Below the pieces are notes generated by a model, which worked only from the letters and a program-made list of their open reading frames with translations, made no database searches and was not told the origin of the DNA. A stretch of 64,000 nucleotides of DNA from NCBI RefSeq assembly GCF_958298935.1, contig NC_084925.1:17233001-17297000 (forward strand), written 5' to 3'. Position numbers and translations under genes: made by a program. Each line of letters starts with the position of its first letter. The first letter of the stretch is position 1. Source of the stretch: Phragmites australis. Its lineage: Eukaryota > Streptophyta > Magnoliopsida > Poales > Poaceae. This document shows positions 10,600 through 21,729 of this stretch, piece by piece.

Positions 10600-12180
10600 G
10601 AAATTAGCCAATTAAAACTTTGAAGGAACATACTAAAGATTAATAAACTCATTATGTACTTGTGTCCATATGTAAGAAGCATCAGTACCAATATGCTTGA
10701 GGAGTAGGTGTCACAAGTAACCTTAACTAGATCTCAAGCAATACTGATAGTACTTCTACTGTCAGAGAAAAGAGGAGTAGGTACAGGAGATGAAACACCA
10801 AAATCCTCAAGTAACCACCAAAACCAATTGAGCTCCGTTGTCAACAAAGCCATGGCTAACAACTCAGCTTCTGTACTGGCTCAAAAAACTGCAGTCTGCT
10901 TTTTAGTCTTCCAAGCAATAAGAGGACAACTAAGGAAAACACAGTAGGTCGAAAAAGATCGGCGATCAGAGGGATTGATGGAAGTATGAACCGATCTTCT
11001 GGAAGCTAATGTGACAATTTGATTTGGTGAAGTTTCGATGTTAATGATAAAAAGGCTCCGACCAGAACAGATCAAGAACTCTCGCAACCACTACACTACT
11101 ACTCCATTGTTATCAACCATACCGAATGCGGTTGACTCCGCTAAGAAGGCTTTCCTTGCAAGCGAATCGAGAACACAAGCAAGAACATGGTACATACAAT
11201 TTGAATATTGCTAATTACTAATGAAGAATGCGAGTTGGGGTTTCACAAACCGATATACGGCGAAATTGTCTAAATAGAATAATCTAAGCAAAATCTGTGT
11301 CTAAACTATGAGGACTACTGAATATATATAGGGGAGACATAAGGAGGTCGACATAGGGTTATACGATCATAAGGAGGGGTGCACACAACCTGTACTTTGA
11401 CCCTGACATGCTTACGAGACCCGACATGGCCCATAACGGTGACACGATACCTTATTTCATCTACTATGATTAATTTCTAAGGAATCTAAGGGTAAGACTA
11501 GAAACGTTGAAAAGAGCTCGTCATACAATTTACGATAAGTCCAAGAACACCTCAATTAGATTTCATATGCTAAAGTTATGCATATTTTATTGATGTGCTA
11601 TCCGCAGACTCCGAATCGAATTTGGAGTCCTACTGAGAATAACTTTGAGTCTGAGTAGACTTGATCTTTGAGGGATGACGTTCAGATGATGTTATGGTGT
11701 CTCTCCTATATTCCTATACAATAAAATATCACAAGAATTTAGTAGCATCTTATTACCAAAACATCATAAACAATGAGAAATTAGTCTACCTTGTGATTTA
11801 ATTGTCTCACACGTGTTTTTGTAATTGGCCCCTGTATAGCATGAGGAGTATTAGTATTCCGCGTATCTAAAGAAGTGATGTTCTTGTTAAGGATCACTAG
11901 CCCAAGTAGTATCGGAATATGCACGGAGCTGTAAAGAGCTAGAATGTGTAAAGAAAATACAGCGAGAGATGGTTCCATGAAGATAGAGCGAAATACAAAG
12001 AAGATGACTATTGTGGAGCGAAGTGGAGCAGAGATAAACTGATTGAGAATGTACGCTACATGAGAAATATCAGAACAAGTGATAGCAAGGTAAACAAGAT
12101 GATGGTAACGTATGGGATTCACAATAGGCTCATTATTAATGAACTAAAATGAAGGTTAAGCTCTACAGTGATGGCACAAT
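10600..12180 (-). pseudogene. Copia pol remnant: RT end and RNase H
   Basis: Minus-strand Ty1/copia sequence. From 12150 downward it reads NPIRYHHL and VYLAITCSDISH, then, in another frame, LRAYSDTTWASDP. After an interruption it resumes with PSDRRSFSTYCVFLS and LIAWKTKKQTAVF, and then the weakly preserved STEAELLAMALLTTEL and WLLEDFGV. These are the classic copia RNase H motifs in order. The gap between ASDP and PSDRR is the insertion at about 10976-11889. Frameshifts and stops make it non-functional. Confidence 0.8.
10976..11889 (-). mobile_element. Insertion of about 0.9 kb splitting the copia RNase H
   Basis: It separates two codons that are adjacent in copia RNase H. Flanks gggat (10971-10975) and aggat (11890-11894) agree at four of five bases and may be the target duplication. 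The left end, tgatggaagt, is a relative of the LTRs at 10361 and 45366. The right part reads GPITKTRVRQLNHK on the minus strand, a motif I know from the C terminus of some grass gypsy polyproteins. It therefore looks like the 3' end of a retroelement. Ends are uncertain. Confidence 0.45.
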
Positions 12181-12209
12181 TTTTCGCGCGGGTACCACTC
12201 TACTAATGT

Positions 12210-12373
12210 TCAATCTTCAGTTTTTTGTGCAGCAATACGTAGCTTGTATTCACGCGGCAGCATGCAGACCCTCGAGCTATCATGCGATGTGAGGTAGGAG
12301 GCCTTCACGTTGAAGTGACTGGTGCCTATACCAAGGTTGAACTTACCGATAGCCCAACGGATCGAGTTCCAGC
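12210..12373 (-). pseudogene. Unidentified coding-like fragment of 54 codons
   Basis: Minus strand, open from the edge of the neighbouring hAT to a TGA at 12210-12212. It contains WAIGKFNLGIGTSHF and VCMLPREYKLRIAAQ. It has no start codon of its own and ends cleanly. I do not recognise it as copia or hAT sequence. It could be an exon piece of a host gene caught between elements, or a chance opening in 164 bp. Confidence 0.3.
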
Positions 12374-12374
12374 T

Positions 12375-15300
12375 GTTACCAAAAATTCACAATAACCGCT
12401 CGAAATTTGAATAAAATTCGGACAAAATTTGTTTGATAAAATTTAAAATTTAGGAATAAATTCGTGAAATTGACCTCTCAGTAACCGATCGAATTTGACC
12501 GGTTATCGAGCGGTTTTTGCGATAAACCGAGCAGTTTACGCGATAACCGAGCTTCGAACTACCGACCGATTTGCAACGAAAACCAATCGATTTTGAGCGA
12601 TTACCGAGCGGTTTGAACGCGTTATCAATAATTCTGTAGGAAAATCATAAAAACACAAAAAAATCACCAATAAATCAGGGAAAAAATAGTAACAAATGTG
12701 GCACGAGATTTGCTATGTTTTATGACATCAGAAAAAATTTTGGCATGACCTTTGCTATATTTTGGAAGTTTCCAAGGCAACAAATAGATACTAATAGCAA
12801 TATGAGCACGAACATATAATTTTTTCATCGAATATATGCGTACATTACATATGCAGTGCCTCAAATTAATAAATATATATCAAATTGTCCGTAGTAAAGC
12901 TAAAAATGAAATCACATGCCATCCATCAGTACTTACCAAAGTGATGGTTGATGCTTAAAATGTAGTTTGCATAGTATCCATACCACGTTCAACCTACGAG
13001 ATGGAAAAAATTAGTATAATACCATGATATGAAAATAAAGTAGTTGCAAAAAGTAAATTTTCATCACCTTTAGAACCACCAGCTTGGGGGCGATTAAATT
13101 CGGCTATATTGTACTTCTCGGTGGACATAAGCATTATCTGTCGTGTAGATAGCAACTCTGCCTTAAATTCTGCCTAAGTTTACCCCATCCATGCAGAAGT
13201 GGTTGACCATTGTCTTTGCAAAATGGCATAAAACTCAGGGTCTTGCCACTCATAGATCTACTGAATAGGAGGCTCTGATTGAGCATCAGGGACAGGATAG
13301 TGGTACGGATACGATCCAGAACTACTCTCCATACCATAGCTGCTGGAATAGCTACAACTATCTTCTGGTCAATCGTGGCCACCCTGTATGATATGCCTTT
13401 GTGAGGATGGGGCACCGTGGTCCTGATCCTATGTGGCATGTGAAAACTGACTCTCACCAGTGAATTGCACAGGAGGAACGACAGAGGATGGGCATGGAGC
13501 AACATCGCCGCCCTGACCATCGTCGTCACCGCTATCTGTCTTTGAGCTGCTGTTATTCGATTCTTGGTAAGTTGGGCTCTTTGTGTCACTATCCGTGCTC
13601 TCATCGCTTTGCACTTGTCTTTTGCCCTTACCCTTAATCTTCTTGCTCCTCTTTCCCGTGTGTGTGTGTCACCAACCACTATAGTAGCCCACTGCTATAA
13701 GTCTTGTGGGTTCGCTGTGTCTGTCACCAGGTGAGTATGCAGGGGTATGTCACTATATGTGTCCTCATCATCAAGCTTAGGGGCTGCATTTGATCTATCT
13801 ATCTCCATCCAGTCCCGGAGCGGGTTGTTCTGCTCGTTCAATGTGAGCTCCATAAGCCGCTGAAAGGGATGATCATCAACAGTCAACCTGATGCCTGCAT
13901 CCAAATTGTTTTGTATTCTCAGGTTGTAGCTGACATATACCAACTTATGGAGCTTCTTGTAGCTTAAACGGTTCCAAACTTTGGTGTGGATAAATGCAAA
14001 TGTAATCCAGTTCCTCTCACATCCACTAGATAAAGCGCACTGAGACACTAGGCGCCTAGCAAGCATTATTAGTGTAGGTGTAGATGAACCAAACATAGAC
14101 CACCATTGCGCTACAAGTAGGTAAAGTGATATGAGGCTCAAAAAAGTAGATAAAATGATGCAACGGTTAGATATGTCAAGGTTTTCGTACCAGGATGAGT
14201 CCTGCCATCAAAAGCCATCCATGAAGCGAGCGGACCTACGAACGACAGAGACTTTGTCCGATATGTTTCAACCTCAATAAGTGCTTCCGCGGTAGTACTA
14301 ACATCGATCATCCTCTCTAATGCCGCCCGAAGATCTTCGAACAAGTTTGGACCCGTGCCATACGCGTAGTGCGTGCGGGGGTTCAGGGCAGCCGCTGCAA
14401 GTTGATGATCGAAGCATTAGTACCATAAGCATTAGAAACATAAGCATCAGTACAAAAAGACAATAAGTGGTAGGAGTGTATCACCGGCATTCATGTAGGT
14501 CTCATTCGCTAGATCATGCATTCTGCGATCGATAATTGCCATGTACTTTTCAAAAGAATCCCTATCATTGCGATACAACAAATCGTACTCCTCCTTCACA
14601 ACGGTGTATCTCAGGAGCACCTCACTCAATGTTGGCACCTTGTCTTGATCAGCAAATCGGAGGAATGCATACAATGGCTGAACGAAATCTACAACCATTT
14701 TAAGATTGTCCCACCATGGTAAGCTGGATAGGCAACTATGTGCATATCTCCCAATATCAGAACTAATGTAGTGAGACTACTGGAGCTCACTAAATGCCAT
14801 CCATTGCATGAACCTATTCTTTCGGCGTAGAAAGCTATCAAGAAATAAATAGTTTGTGCCAGATCTTGTGGCATTCCACCTCACCAACTCTCCACCAATT
14901 GCGGCCTTCATCATTTCATATAGTTTTAAATGATTGTACAGCCATCACGATATGGACCTTGCACTTTGGATGACCATGTCGTGTTCTCTTAAATCACCAA
15001 CTGATTTGAACATTATATTTATCGTATGCGCCACACAAGGCTGCCACGCGATAGCAGGATATCCCTTCTGAGAACCTGACAGACCTTCTTGTAGTTGGAC
15101 CCATTATCAGTCACGATCTGCACAATATTTTGTGGTCCCAAATCATTGACCACTGCTCTTATCTCCTGCATTAAAGAATGAACCAAATAAATATGCAACA
15201 ATTGAAATACTATGTTACCAGCTTAGCAAAATAATGTACCTTGTTCAAATACAGCCAGTCGCATATACAGACTTGTGAAAAAATATACGACCATTGCAAT

Positions 15301-17259
15301 ATAAGAGGAAATTAATAATACTCATGTGTGTCGGTCCCGTCTATGAATCGCACATTATGGTCACACCATATTCTGGCCATTCTAGCTTTCACTTGTCAAA
15401 TATTTTCTTCAATGCACTTTCGTTCTCGTCCAGATACTTACCATCTATATCCCAGCCAGTTGGAGATGGTACACCCTTGCCTGTTACGGAACAAATGGTC
15501 ATAAGTCAAAAAGGAAGAAATATGACAAGAATAAATTCATTACAAAATTAATCACTCACCCATTTCTCTGTTTCTTTCACTGCAACAAGAAAGAATGCAT
15601 CGTCCGCCCTTCTACCAGGAATGGCTGAAGTGTGGAAAAATTTTGACCATGCCAAACCAATAGCTTCCTTCGCTTTCTTTCCCTTTGCACTCCATTACCC
15701 GATGTCAATCCTCGGCTGCACAGGGGCTTTTGCTAAAGCAACATTGTAGTCTCTGACACTTGGTGGTGGCTCCCTTGTTGAAGATACTCTCCTAAGCATC
15801 CTCTTCAACACAGAGCCCCCTCTGTCACTACCACTACCACCTCCATGCTCGTAGGACTCGCCTACCCTCCTCCTGAACTCTTCCTCATCCCTCGACTGAG
15901 CCATGACACGCTGCACCTGTTCCTCTTCCGTGTCCTCATTGTCGCTTGTCAAGTCTACATGAACTCTTACTGATTCTTGCCTCCGAACCCTCTCCTCAGC
16001 CTTTCCCTTTCTCTTATCTCTTGCCCTATCCAACTCATGTCTGAAATAATCACCCGCATCTGAAGGCACCCTATCACAATGTATAACATTCGGTCCGCGC
16101 CCTGCCAAATGTTCTTTCAAACTTGTGGCACCACTGTCTTTCTTCTCCTTATTGCAGTAATTGCACCTAAACCCCGGGGCCAAATTGTCCCCATGCTGCC
16201 ACACCACATCTCTATCTGTCATTGATTAGTTTGTGATTTCTCTGTTGCAAGAAGAAAACTCGATGGTTAGCCTACTAATAAATATCTCCATGCATGTTAA
16301 AATCGCTAGTAAACTCAATTGAATGAATATTATCAATGGTTAGCCTACTAATAAACTCAATTGAACGAATATTAAAAACATTTGCACCTAAAATCACTAG
16401 TAAATGGTTGATTATCTTTCACAAATATTAACACCATTCTCCTGTACACGGTAACCGACATAATAAGGTCGATAACCGAGCGAATCAAGCACTACATCTT
16501 CCTAATCGACTACACAATGAACTGCCGCCCTTCTAACACCGATTACCGACCATATTACATTAAAAAGCGCTACTAAATAGTCGATAACTGAGTGCATCAC
16601 GCACTGCATCATCAGAATCGACCGCACACATCCCGTACCGACCTCATAGCCATGGTTACCGATCGAAAAACACGAGAAATCGCAGAGAAGAGAGTGGTTA
16701 CCGAGCCACCTTCATCGGTTACCGATCTGCGTCAGGGAGTCCGCGCAGCTCGTTGAAGACGGTTGGTAACCGCTGCGATGCGATCAGTTACTGAGCCCAA
16801 GAGCTCGATAATCACTACTAGGATAGCGATGGATTTGGTCGGACGGGTGACGAAGCTACTGTTTACGGCTGTGGAGAGGAGCGTGGGGAATTTTTGCTAT
16901 GCACAGTGCTCACCACACCGCCAGGATCCTTATCCCTTCCATATGGGTCGAAACGGGCCGCAATTACTGTGCGTTCGTCTCACGTCAGCCTTTTGTACAT
17001 GTCGGCCCATTTAACCAAGTTACACACTTTGATCGTCAATTTGGTGCTGCAAATGAGATTTCTTTTGAAATTTGTTTACACAGATACTCTTAGAATTCGC
17101 TCTAGTTTTTTATAAAAAAAATTATGAATTTTTTGAGTTTTTTCAAAATCAATTTGAATTTTTTAATTTAAATTTAGTTACTGCTCGAACTTCAAAACCG
17201 GACCGGACCAAGATACCCAGTTACCGTGCATTTCTAGGATAACTGTCGAATTTACGAAC
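12375..17259 (-). mobile_element. Old hAT transposon (hAT-1)
   Basis: It carries a minus-strand hAT transposase and matching terminal parts. Left end gttaccaaaaattcacaataacc and the reverse complement of the right end, gttcgtaaattcgacagtt, are similar inverted termini. Motifs such as cgataaccgagcgg are repeated inside both ends (about 12390-12620 and 16440-16800), as expected of hAT subterminal transposase sites. I could not find a convincing 8-bp duplication, so the exact ends may be a few bases off. Confidence 0.6.
13140..16222 (-). pseudogene. hAT-1 transposase, multi-exon, degraded
   Basis: The first exon, from ATG 16222, has a BED-type zinc finger (FRCNYCNKEKKDSGATSLKEH) and an acidic, Arg-rich linker to about 15695. 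Then come WSAKGKKAKEAIGLAWSKFF, the DUF659-like core (YGVTIMCDS, LGPQNIVQIVTDNGSNYKK), the middle segment (KVPTLSEVLLRYTVVKEEYD), the C-terminal dimerisation segment (SGCERNWITFAFIHTKVW, KKLHKLVYVSYNLRIQNN) and a Ser-rich tail. A donor GTGAGT at about 15565 and acceptors indicate introns. In-frame stops occur, for example near 15695 and in the DUF659 part, so it is inactive. Confidence 0.75.
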
Positions 17260-17272
17260 CCTCACCTATACA

Positions 17273-17280
17273 CTGCTGTG
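17273..17280. repeat. Left 8-bp target duplication of hAT-2
   Basis: ctgctgtg, repeated exactly at 21388-21395 on the other side of the element. Eight bases is the normal hAT duplication length. Confidence 0.95.
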
Positions 17281-17289
17281 TAAAGATGT

Positions 17290-17735
17290 CCAAATGGGCC
17301 GTGCCTATTGGGCCGGCCCGAGGCACGGCACTGTAGGCACGGCCCAGGTACGGCCTGGGTCGAGCCGAGATGGGCTGGGCTGGCACGGCACAAGTCCACG
17401 GGCCGTGCCTGGGTTGAGCGTGCGGCAAGGCGGGCCGGCACAGGCCGGCACGGGCAAGGCCCGGCCTAGGCCAGCCCGGCACGGCACGGTCTGGCTCGGG
17501 CACAAGCGGCCCAGGAGGCACGACCGGGCTGGGCCGGCACGGCACGGCCCGGGAACGTGGCGGCCCTCATGGCACGGCCGGGCCGGCACGGCACGGCACG
17601 GCCTGGGCATGGCTGGCCCATCACGGCACGGCCCACCGCGCCGACTCGGCACATGGCGGCCCACAGCACGGCACGGCCCACCGCGGGGGGCATGGCCCGG
17701 CCGGCACGTGGGGGCACGATGGGCCGGCGGGGGCA
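17290..17735. repeat. Left subterminal array of CGGCACGGC-like motifs
   Basis: Dense degenerate repeats of ggcacggc and gggccggcacgg. A matching, less regular array lies at 21050-21370 near the other end. In hAT elements such subterminal repeats are usually transposase-binding sites; that role here is inferred. Confidence 0.7.
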
Positions 17736-17737
17736 CG

Positions 17738-17789
17738 CGGGTTAACGGGTTAAACGGGCCGGGAACGGCCCGTTTAACCCGTTAACCCG
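17738..17789. repeat. Perfect 23-bp inverted repeat (hairpin)
   Basis: Arms 17738-17760 (cgggttaacgggttaaac...) and 17767-17789 are perfect reverse complements, separated by gggaac. It lies between the subterminal array and the promoter of the transposase gene. Confidence 0.9.
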
Positions 17790-17872
17790 ATATTTTTGAA
17801 TTTTATAGCCGTTTTGTGACTGTTTGAGCTCCAAAAAATTCAAAAAAAATTGCAAAAATCACCATTTTCACC

Positions 17873-17880
17873 TATAAATA
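17873..17880 (+). promoter_or_regulatory. TATA box of the hAT-2 transposase gene
   Basis: tataaata in cacctataaatagagg, followed by a T- and C-rich leader. The leader may contain an intron ending at tgcaatttttgtag just upstream of ATG 18183. Confidence 0.65.
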
Positions 17881-18182
17881 GAGGAACGCCTTGCCCTTCC
17901 ATTCCACACCAGCAACACCATTTTCTCTCTTGTTTCCTCCTCTCATTCTTGTCTCAAAGTTCCTGAGAATTAGCGATAATTTGGCAAATTTAGTTTGAAT
18001 TGTTGCAAAAAAATCCGAGCAATTCCAAAATCGTCATCCTGCTGACTTGCTATCTTGAAGTTGAAGAAATCTTGGTGATTTTTTTGCATCGTTGTTGAGT
18101 CTTATTTTATTATTAGTTTTATTACTTGATTATTTCTAACTCTGAATATTTGCAATTTTTGTAGTGTCATTTGACATTGATC

Positions 18183-20330
18183 ATGGATGCCGGTGATCAT
18201 GATACATCCATAGATCATGATTTTCTTTCTCCAAGGACTCACAGGGGACTACAGCCCCTTTGATACCAGTGCTGCAGGTGATGATGGACCTAACGGTGAA
18301 CCTCCGGTTGGTTCACATCCAGGTGATGCAGCAGCAGTTCCATCGTCAGGCTCTACAAGTGCACACACATTAGCGCACCGGGTCTAAAAGATCAAGAGCC
18401 GGTACTTCCGAATTTTGGCAAGACTTTGAAAGGATCTACAAAGAGGAAGATGGGGTAAGTGTCAGGTATGCTAGGTGTTATATTTGTAAAAATGAATTAT
18501 CTGCAAAGCCCTCGGGTGGAACGGGGCACTTAAAGAGGCACGCCACAAGTTGCAAGCGAAAGAGTGGAGCAGCCATGAAGCAGACGGTGTTGCAGTACAT
18601 CCCTGATGGCTCTGTTCATCATTGGGAGTACGACTCTGCCAATGCTCGAAAAGAGCTATGTCGCTTCATTGCAAGAGCGGATCTACCACTCAATATCAGT
18701 GAGTCTGCTGTATTTGAAGATTACATTAAGCAAGCTCATAATCCTAGGTTCACGCATGTTTCTAGACAGACAACTAGTAGGGATATGGTAAAATACTACA
18801 ATGCGTGTCGTAGCAAGCTTAAAGAAATGTTGCAAACATGTACATTTTCAGTTGCTTTGACCTCGGACATATGGGCAGGTAGGGCTAGAGAGGATTATCT
18901 TAGTGTGGTTGCTCATTTTGTTAATAATGATTGGGAATTAGAAAAGAGAATAATAGGTTTTCGTTTGATTGACAACGCGCATACTGGTGAAAATATTGCT
19001 GAAAAAATATCTCAAGTAGTTGCAGACTTTGGTCTCACGAATAAAATATTTTCTATCACTTTAGATAATGCTGGTGCAAATTCTAGAGCAATGGATATTC
19101 TTACTCCGTTGTTTAGTACTTATGCTGAATCTTTCTTGTTACATCAACGTTGTGCTTGTCATATTATCAATCTTATAGTAAAATCTAGTTTGAAGAGATT
19201 GTCGCGATACTTAGACGATTTTCGTACTGCAATATCTTTTGTGAACTCCTCTAACCAACGAATTGTAGCATATAAACAGTATTGTGTTGCAATGGGTCTG
19301 CGTCCACGTAAGTTTGCTCTGGACATACCGGTGAGATGGAACTCTACTTTCTTGATGCTTAAAAATATTATACCATATAAGAGCACATTTGGTGTGTTTA
19401 TTCATACACATTACCATCAGCATGGGGGTCAAACTTTACTCAAGGAAGCGCATTGGTATGTTGCTGAAAGGATAATAGAGTTTCTTGAATTTTTTTTATG
19501 ATTCAACTGTGAGTTTATCAGGAGTTTATTATCCAACATCTTGTTTCGTAGTGCATAATATTGTTGAAATTGCTACTCATTTAAACAACTATGAAAATGA
19601 CAATCTTCTAAGAGATTGTGTAGTTCCTATGAAATCTAAATTCTTAAAGTATTGGAAAGAAATTCCTTTGTTGTACGCCTTTGCCTTTATTTTAGATCCT
19701 AGAGCTAAAATTGCAGCTTTCTATAGAATTCTCGCAATTCTAGGTGAAGCTCTTAGCCATGATTATTCTAATTATTATACTAATGTTCGTTCTAAGTTAT
19801 TCGAAGTTTATAGTAAATATAAAACAAAGTATGGCAGAGTTTGCCTGCAACGACCTCCATTAGCACCCACAACAAGTAAGAAGACGACAACGTGGGGGAA
19901 AATATTTGGTGCAGGTTCTTCATCAAAAAGTTCAGACTCTTCGTCACGATCGTCTACGGGCACTGGAATTCCAACATCCGGAGGGGAGCTAACTACCTTC
20001 ATCGACAGTGACGTTATCAGCCACGAACAAGAAAACTTCAACATACTGCAATGGTGGCATGAGCACAAGACGAATTATCCAGTGCTTTCACTGTTAGCGC
20101 GAGATTTGTTAACGGTTCCTGTATCTACAGTTTCTTCTGAGGCTGCCTTCAGTCTTACAGGAAGGATAATCGAAGAGAGAATAACAAATCTGTCAAGTGA
20201 GATGGTTGAAATACTCACCATAGTAAAGGATTGGAAACAAGCTGAAGCACGAATGCAACACACTGCAAAAAATACTGAGCTTGAAGAATCATTCCAAAAT
20301 TTGTATCTAGATGCTGATGAGAACGTGTAA
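18183..20330 (+). pseudogene. hAT-2 transposase (RICESLEEPER-like), few frameshifts
   Basis: Cut-and-paste transposase, expected in the nucleus. From ATG 18183 (MDAGDHDTSID) small frame changes near 18250 and 18380 precede the BED finger (CYICKNELSAKPSGGTGHLK). The core from 18575 is open and carries TSDIWAG and ITLDNAGAN, holding the first two acidic catalytic residues. After a frameshift in an eight-T run at 19489-19496 the reading continues as YDSTVSLSGVYY to the C-terminal dimerisation segment (ILQWWHEHKTNYPVLSLLA, STVSSEAAFS with the catalytic Glu) and a stop at 20330. One T fewer would restore the core frame, so a sequencing error is possible at that spot. Otherwise a barely decayed gene. 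Confidence 0.88.
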
Positions 20331-20666
20331 TTTCAAATTTTCTGAGCTAGGTTGTACTATTTTTTCCTTTGCTAGAAAGGTTTTTAATGAGGCAACCTAT
20401 CAATAAAGCTCATTTTTAGAATTAATCATGTGCCCCTATTATTTCTAAGTTTTTTTTATTTTATTCATGTTTTTTGTTTATTTTTTTAAAATAACCCCCA
20501 CGGCCCCACCCCCACCCACCTCTCCTCTCATCAGGGCCTATAAATACCATCTACTCCATCTCAAACTCCATGTAATCTCATCGGCCACCCATCTCTCTTT
20601 TTTTAGTTGCTAGCCAAGTAGCCAGTAGCCACTTCACATCAAGAAACCAATTCTATATTTCAATTC
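20331..20666 (+). promoter_or_regulatory. Transposase 3' UTR and second promoter in hAT-2
   Basis: The 3' UTR of the transposase contains caataaag (about 20401). A C-rich stretch and a second TATA box (tataaata, 20539-20546) follow, then a leader to ATG 20667. This gives the downstream mini-gene its own promoter rather than a read-through position. Confidence 0.6.
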
Positions 20667-20882
20667 ATGGATCAAGACGCTGAGAACTCGCGTGCATGGT
20701 CATGGTTGTGGCAACAATTTGAAAAGGTCTTCAGAGAAATTAACGGGAAACAGGTAAGATTTGCTAAGTGTAATATATGCAGCAAAGAAATAGGTGCCAG
20801 ATCTCCAAACGGAACGGGACACTTGAGGAAGCATATTAAATATTGCAAGCAAAATTCTGGGGTTTCTAATAAAACCATGTAA
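20667..20882 (+). CDS. BED-finger-only protein (71 aa) in hAT-2
   Basis: Intact ORF MDQDAENSRAW... containing one complete BED-type zinc finger: KCNICSKEIGARSPNGTGHL followed by RKH and a Cys, the same Cys-x2-Cys and His pattern as in the transposase upstream. No catalytic or dimerisation domain follows. The 3' UTR (ctagtagaaaggtttttaac, caataaat) is clearly related to that of the transposase (gctagaaaggtttttaatg, caataaag), so the gene looks like an internally deleted tandem copy. A DNA-binding-only protein could compete with the transposase for sites; this is inference. It could also be an untranslated remnant. Confidence 0.65.
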   Translation: MDQDAENSRAWSWLWQQFEKVFREINGKQVRFAKCNICSKEIGARSPNGTGHLRKHIKYCKQNSGVSNKTM

Positions 20883-21387
20883 TTTTCGGAGCATAATCGT
20901 ATGTTGTACTCTTTTTTCCTTCTAGTAGAAAGGTTTTTAACGAGACAACCAATCAATAAATATCTTATGTATTTATTTTCTATATTTTTATTTTTTTAGA
21001 TTTTTTTAGCTATTATTTTCGATTTTTTTTCCTATTTTTGGAGTGCTGACGGGCCGAACGTGCCTCCACCGTGCCGACCGGACCCGTCATGCCTTCCCGT
21101 GCCAACCTGGTCCGTCGTGCCTCCACCGTGCCGGTCGGGCCCGTCGTGCCTCCACCGTGCCGACTGGGCCCGTCGTGCCGGCCGGGCCCATCGTGCCGGC
21201 CATGTCGTGGGCCGACCCGACACGGCACGGTGACAGTTGGACCGTACCGTGGACCGACGACTCGGCACGTGGGCCGGCACGACACGACCCGTAACAGTAA
21301 ATGGGCCAATCGAGCCGTGCCGATTTCGGACCGTGCTGAGTTAGGCTCATGCCGGACCGACCCGATTGACCCATTTAATCATCTTTA

Positions 21388-21395
21388 CTGCTGTG
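21388..21395. repeat. Right 8-bp target duplication of hAT-2
   Basis: ctgctgtg, identical to 17273-17280. Confidence 0.95.
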
Positions 21396-21728
21396 TATTA
21401 GCGTGCACATGATGTCACAATCGTGAGCACCGAAAAGCAAATAGCCTACCTTGCTTTCTCGTGAAGTTCTAGGCACCGACTGAGTTTCTTCAATAAATAA
21501 TTCGCTTCCCTGACGCGCAGTCGGATCAAGGCTATCGCGCGGCAGCAAGGCACTGAAAAATTTCTTCACGTGAAAAAACGGCAAAGCACCAATCTGATGC
21601 ACAGGACTATCGCAGTCACGGAATGATGGGAATCTCGGACGGCGTGAAGGACAACGGCGCCGAACGATGAACAACGTTATGAGATTTCTTTTTTCTCGAC
21701 GGATATGGACAGAGCTCGACAGACTCCT
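21396..21728. other. Unassigned DNA right of hAT-2
   Basis: This and the ~13 bp left of 17273 are the pre-insertion sequence. I see no domain, LTR end or repeat in it. Confidence 0.3.
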
Positions 21729-21729
21729 A

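Larger units (their letters stand above)
17281..21387 (+). mobile_element. Young hAT transposon (hAT-2), 4,107 bp
   Basis: Ends are inverted: the left starts taaagatgtccaaatggg and the right, reverse-complemented, taaagatgattaaatggg. A perfect 8-bp target duplication flanks it. Inside are GC-rich subterminal arrays, a near-complete transposase gene (18183-20330) and a second small BED-finger gene (20667-20882), each with its own TATA box and AATAAA-type end. The perfect duplication suggests a more recent insertion than the neighbouring elements. Confidence 0.92.

Noticed and set aside
12367..17267. 8-bp target duplication of hAT-1
   Set aside because: ttccagct and cctcacct agree at only four of eight positions, which is not enough.
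17294..17785. Long overlapping ORFs on both strands (up to 163 codons)
   Set aside because: They lie in the GC-rich hAT subterminal array, are open because of composition and repeats, and overlap in several frames.
21013..21412. Several 80-113-codon ORFs at the right end of hAT-2
   Set aside because: Same cause: repeated gtgccgaccggg-type words at the transposon end, no domain.
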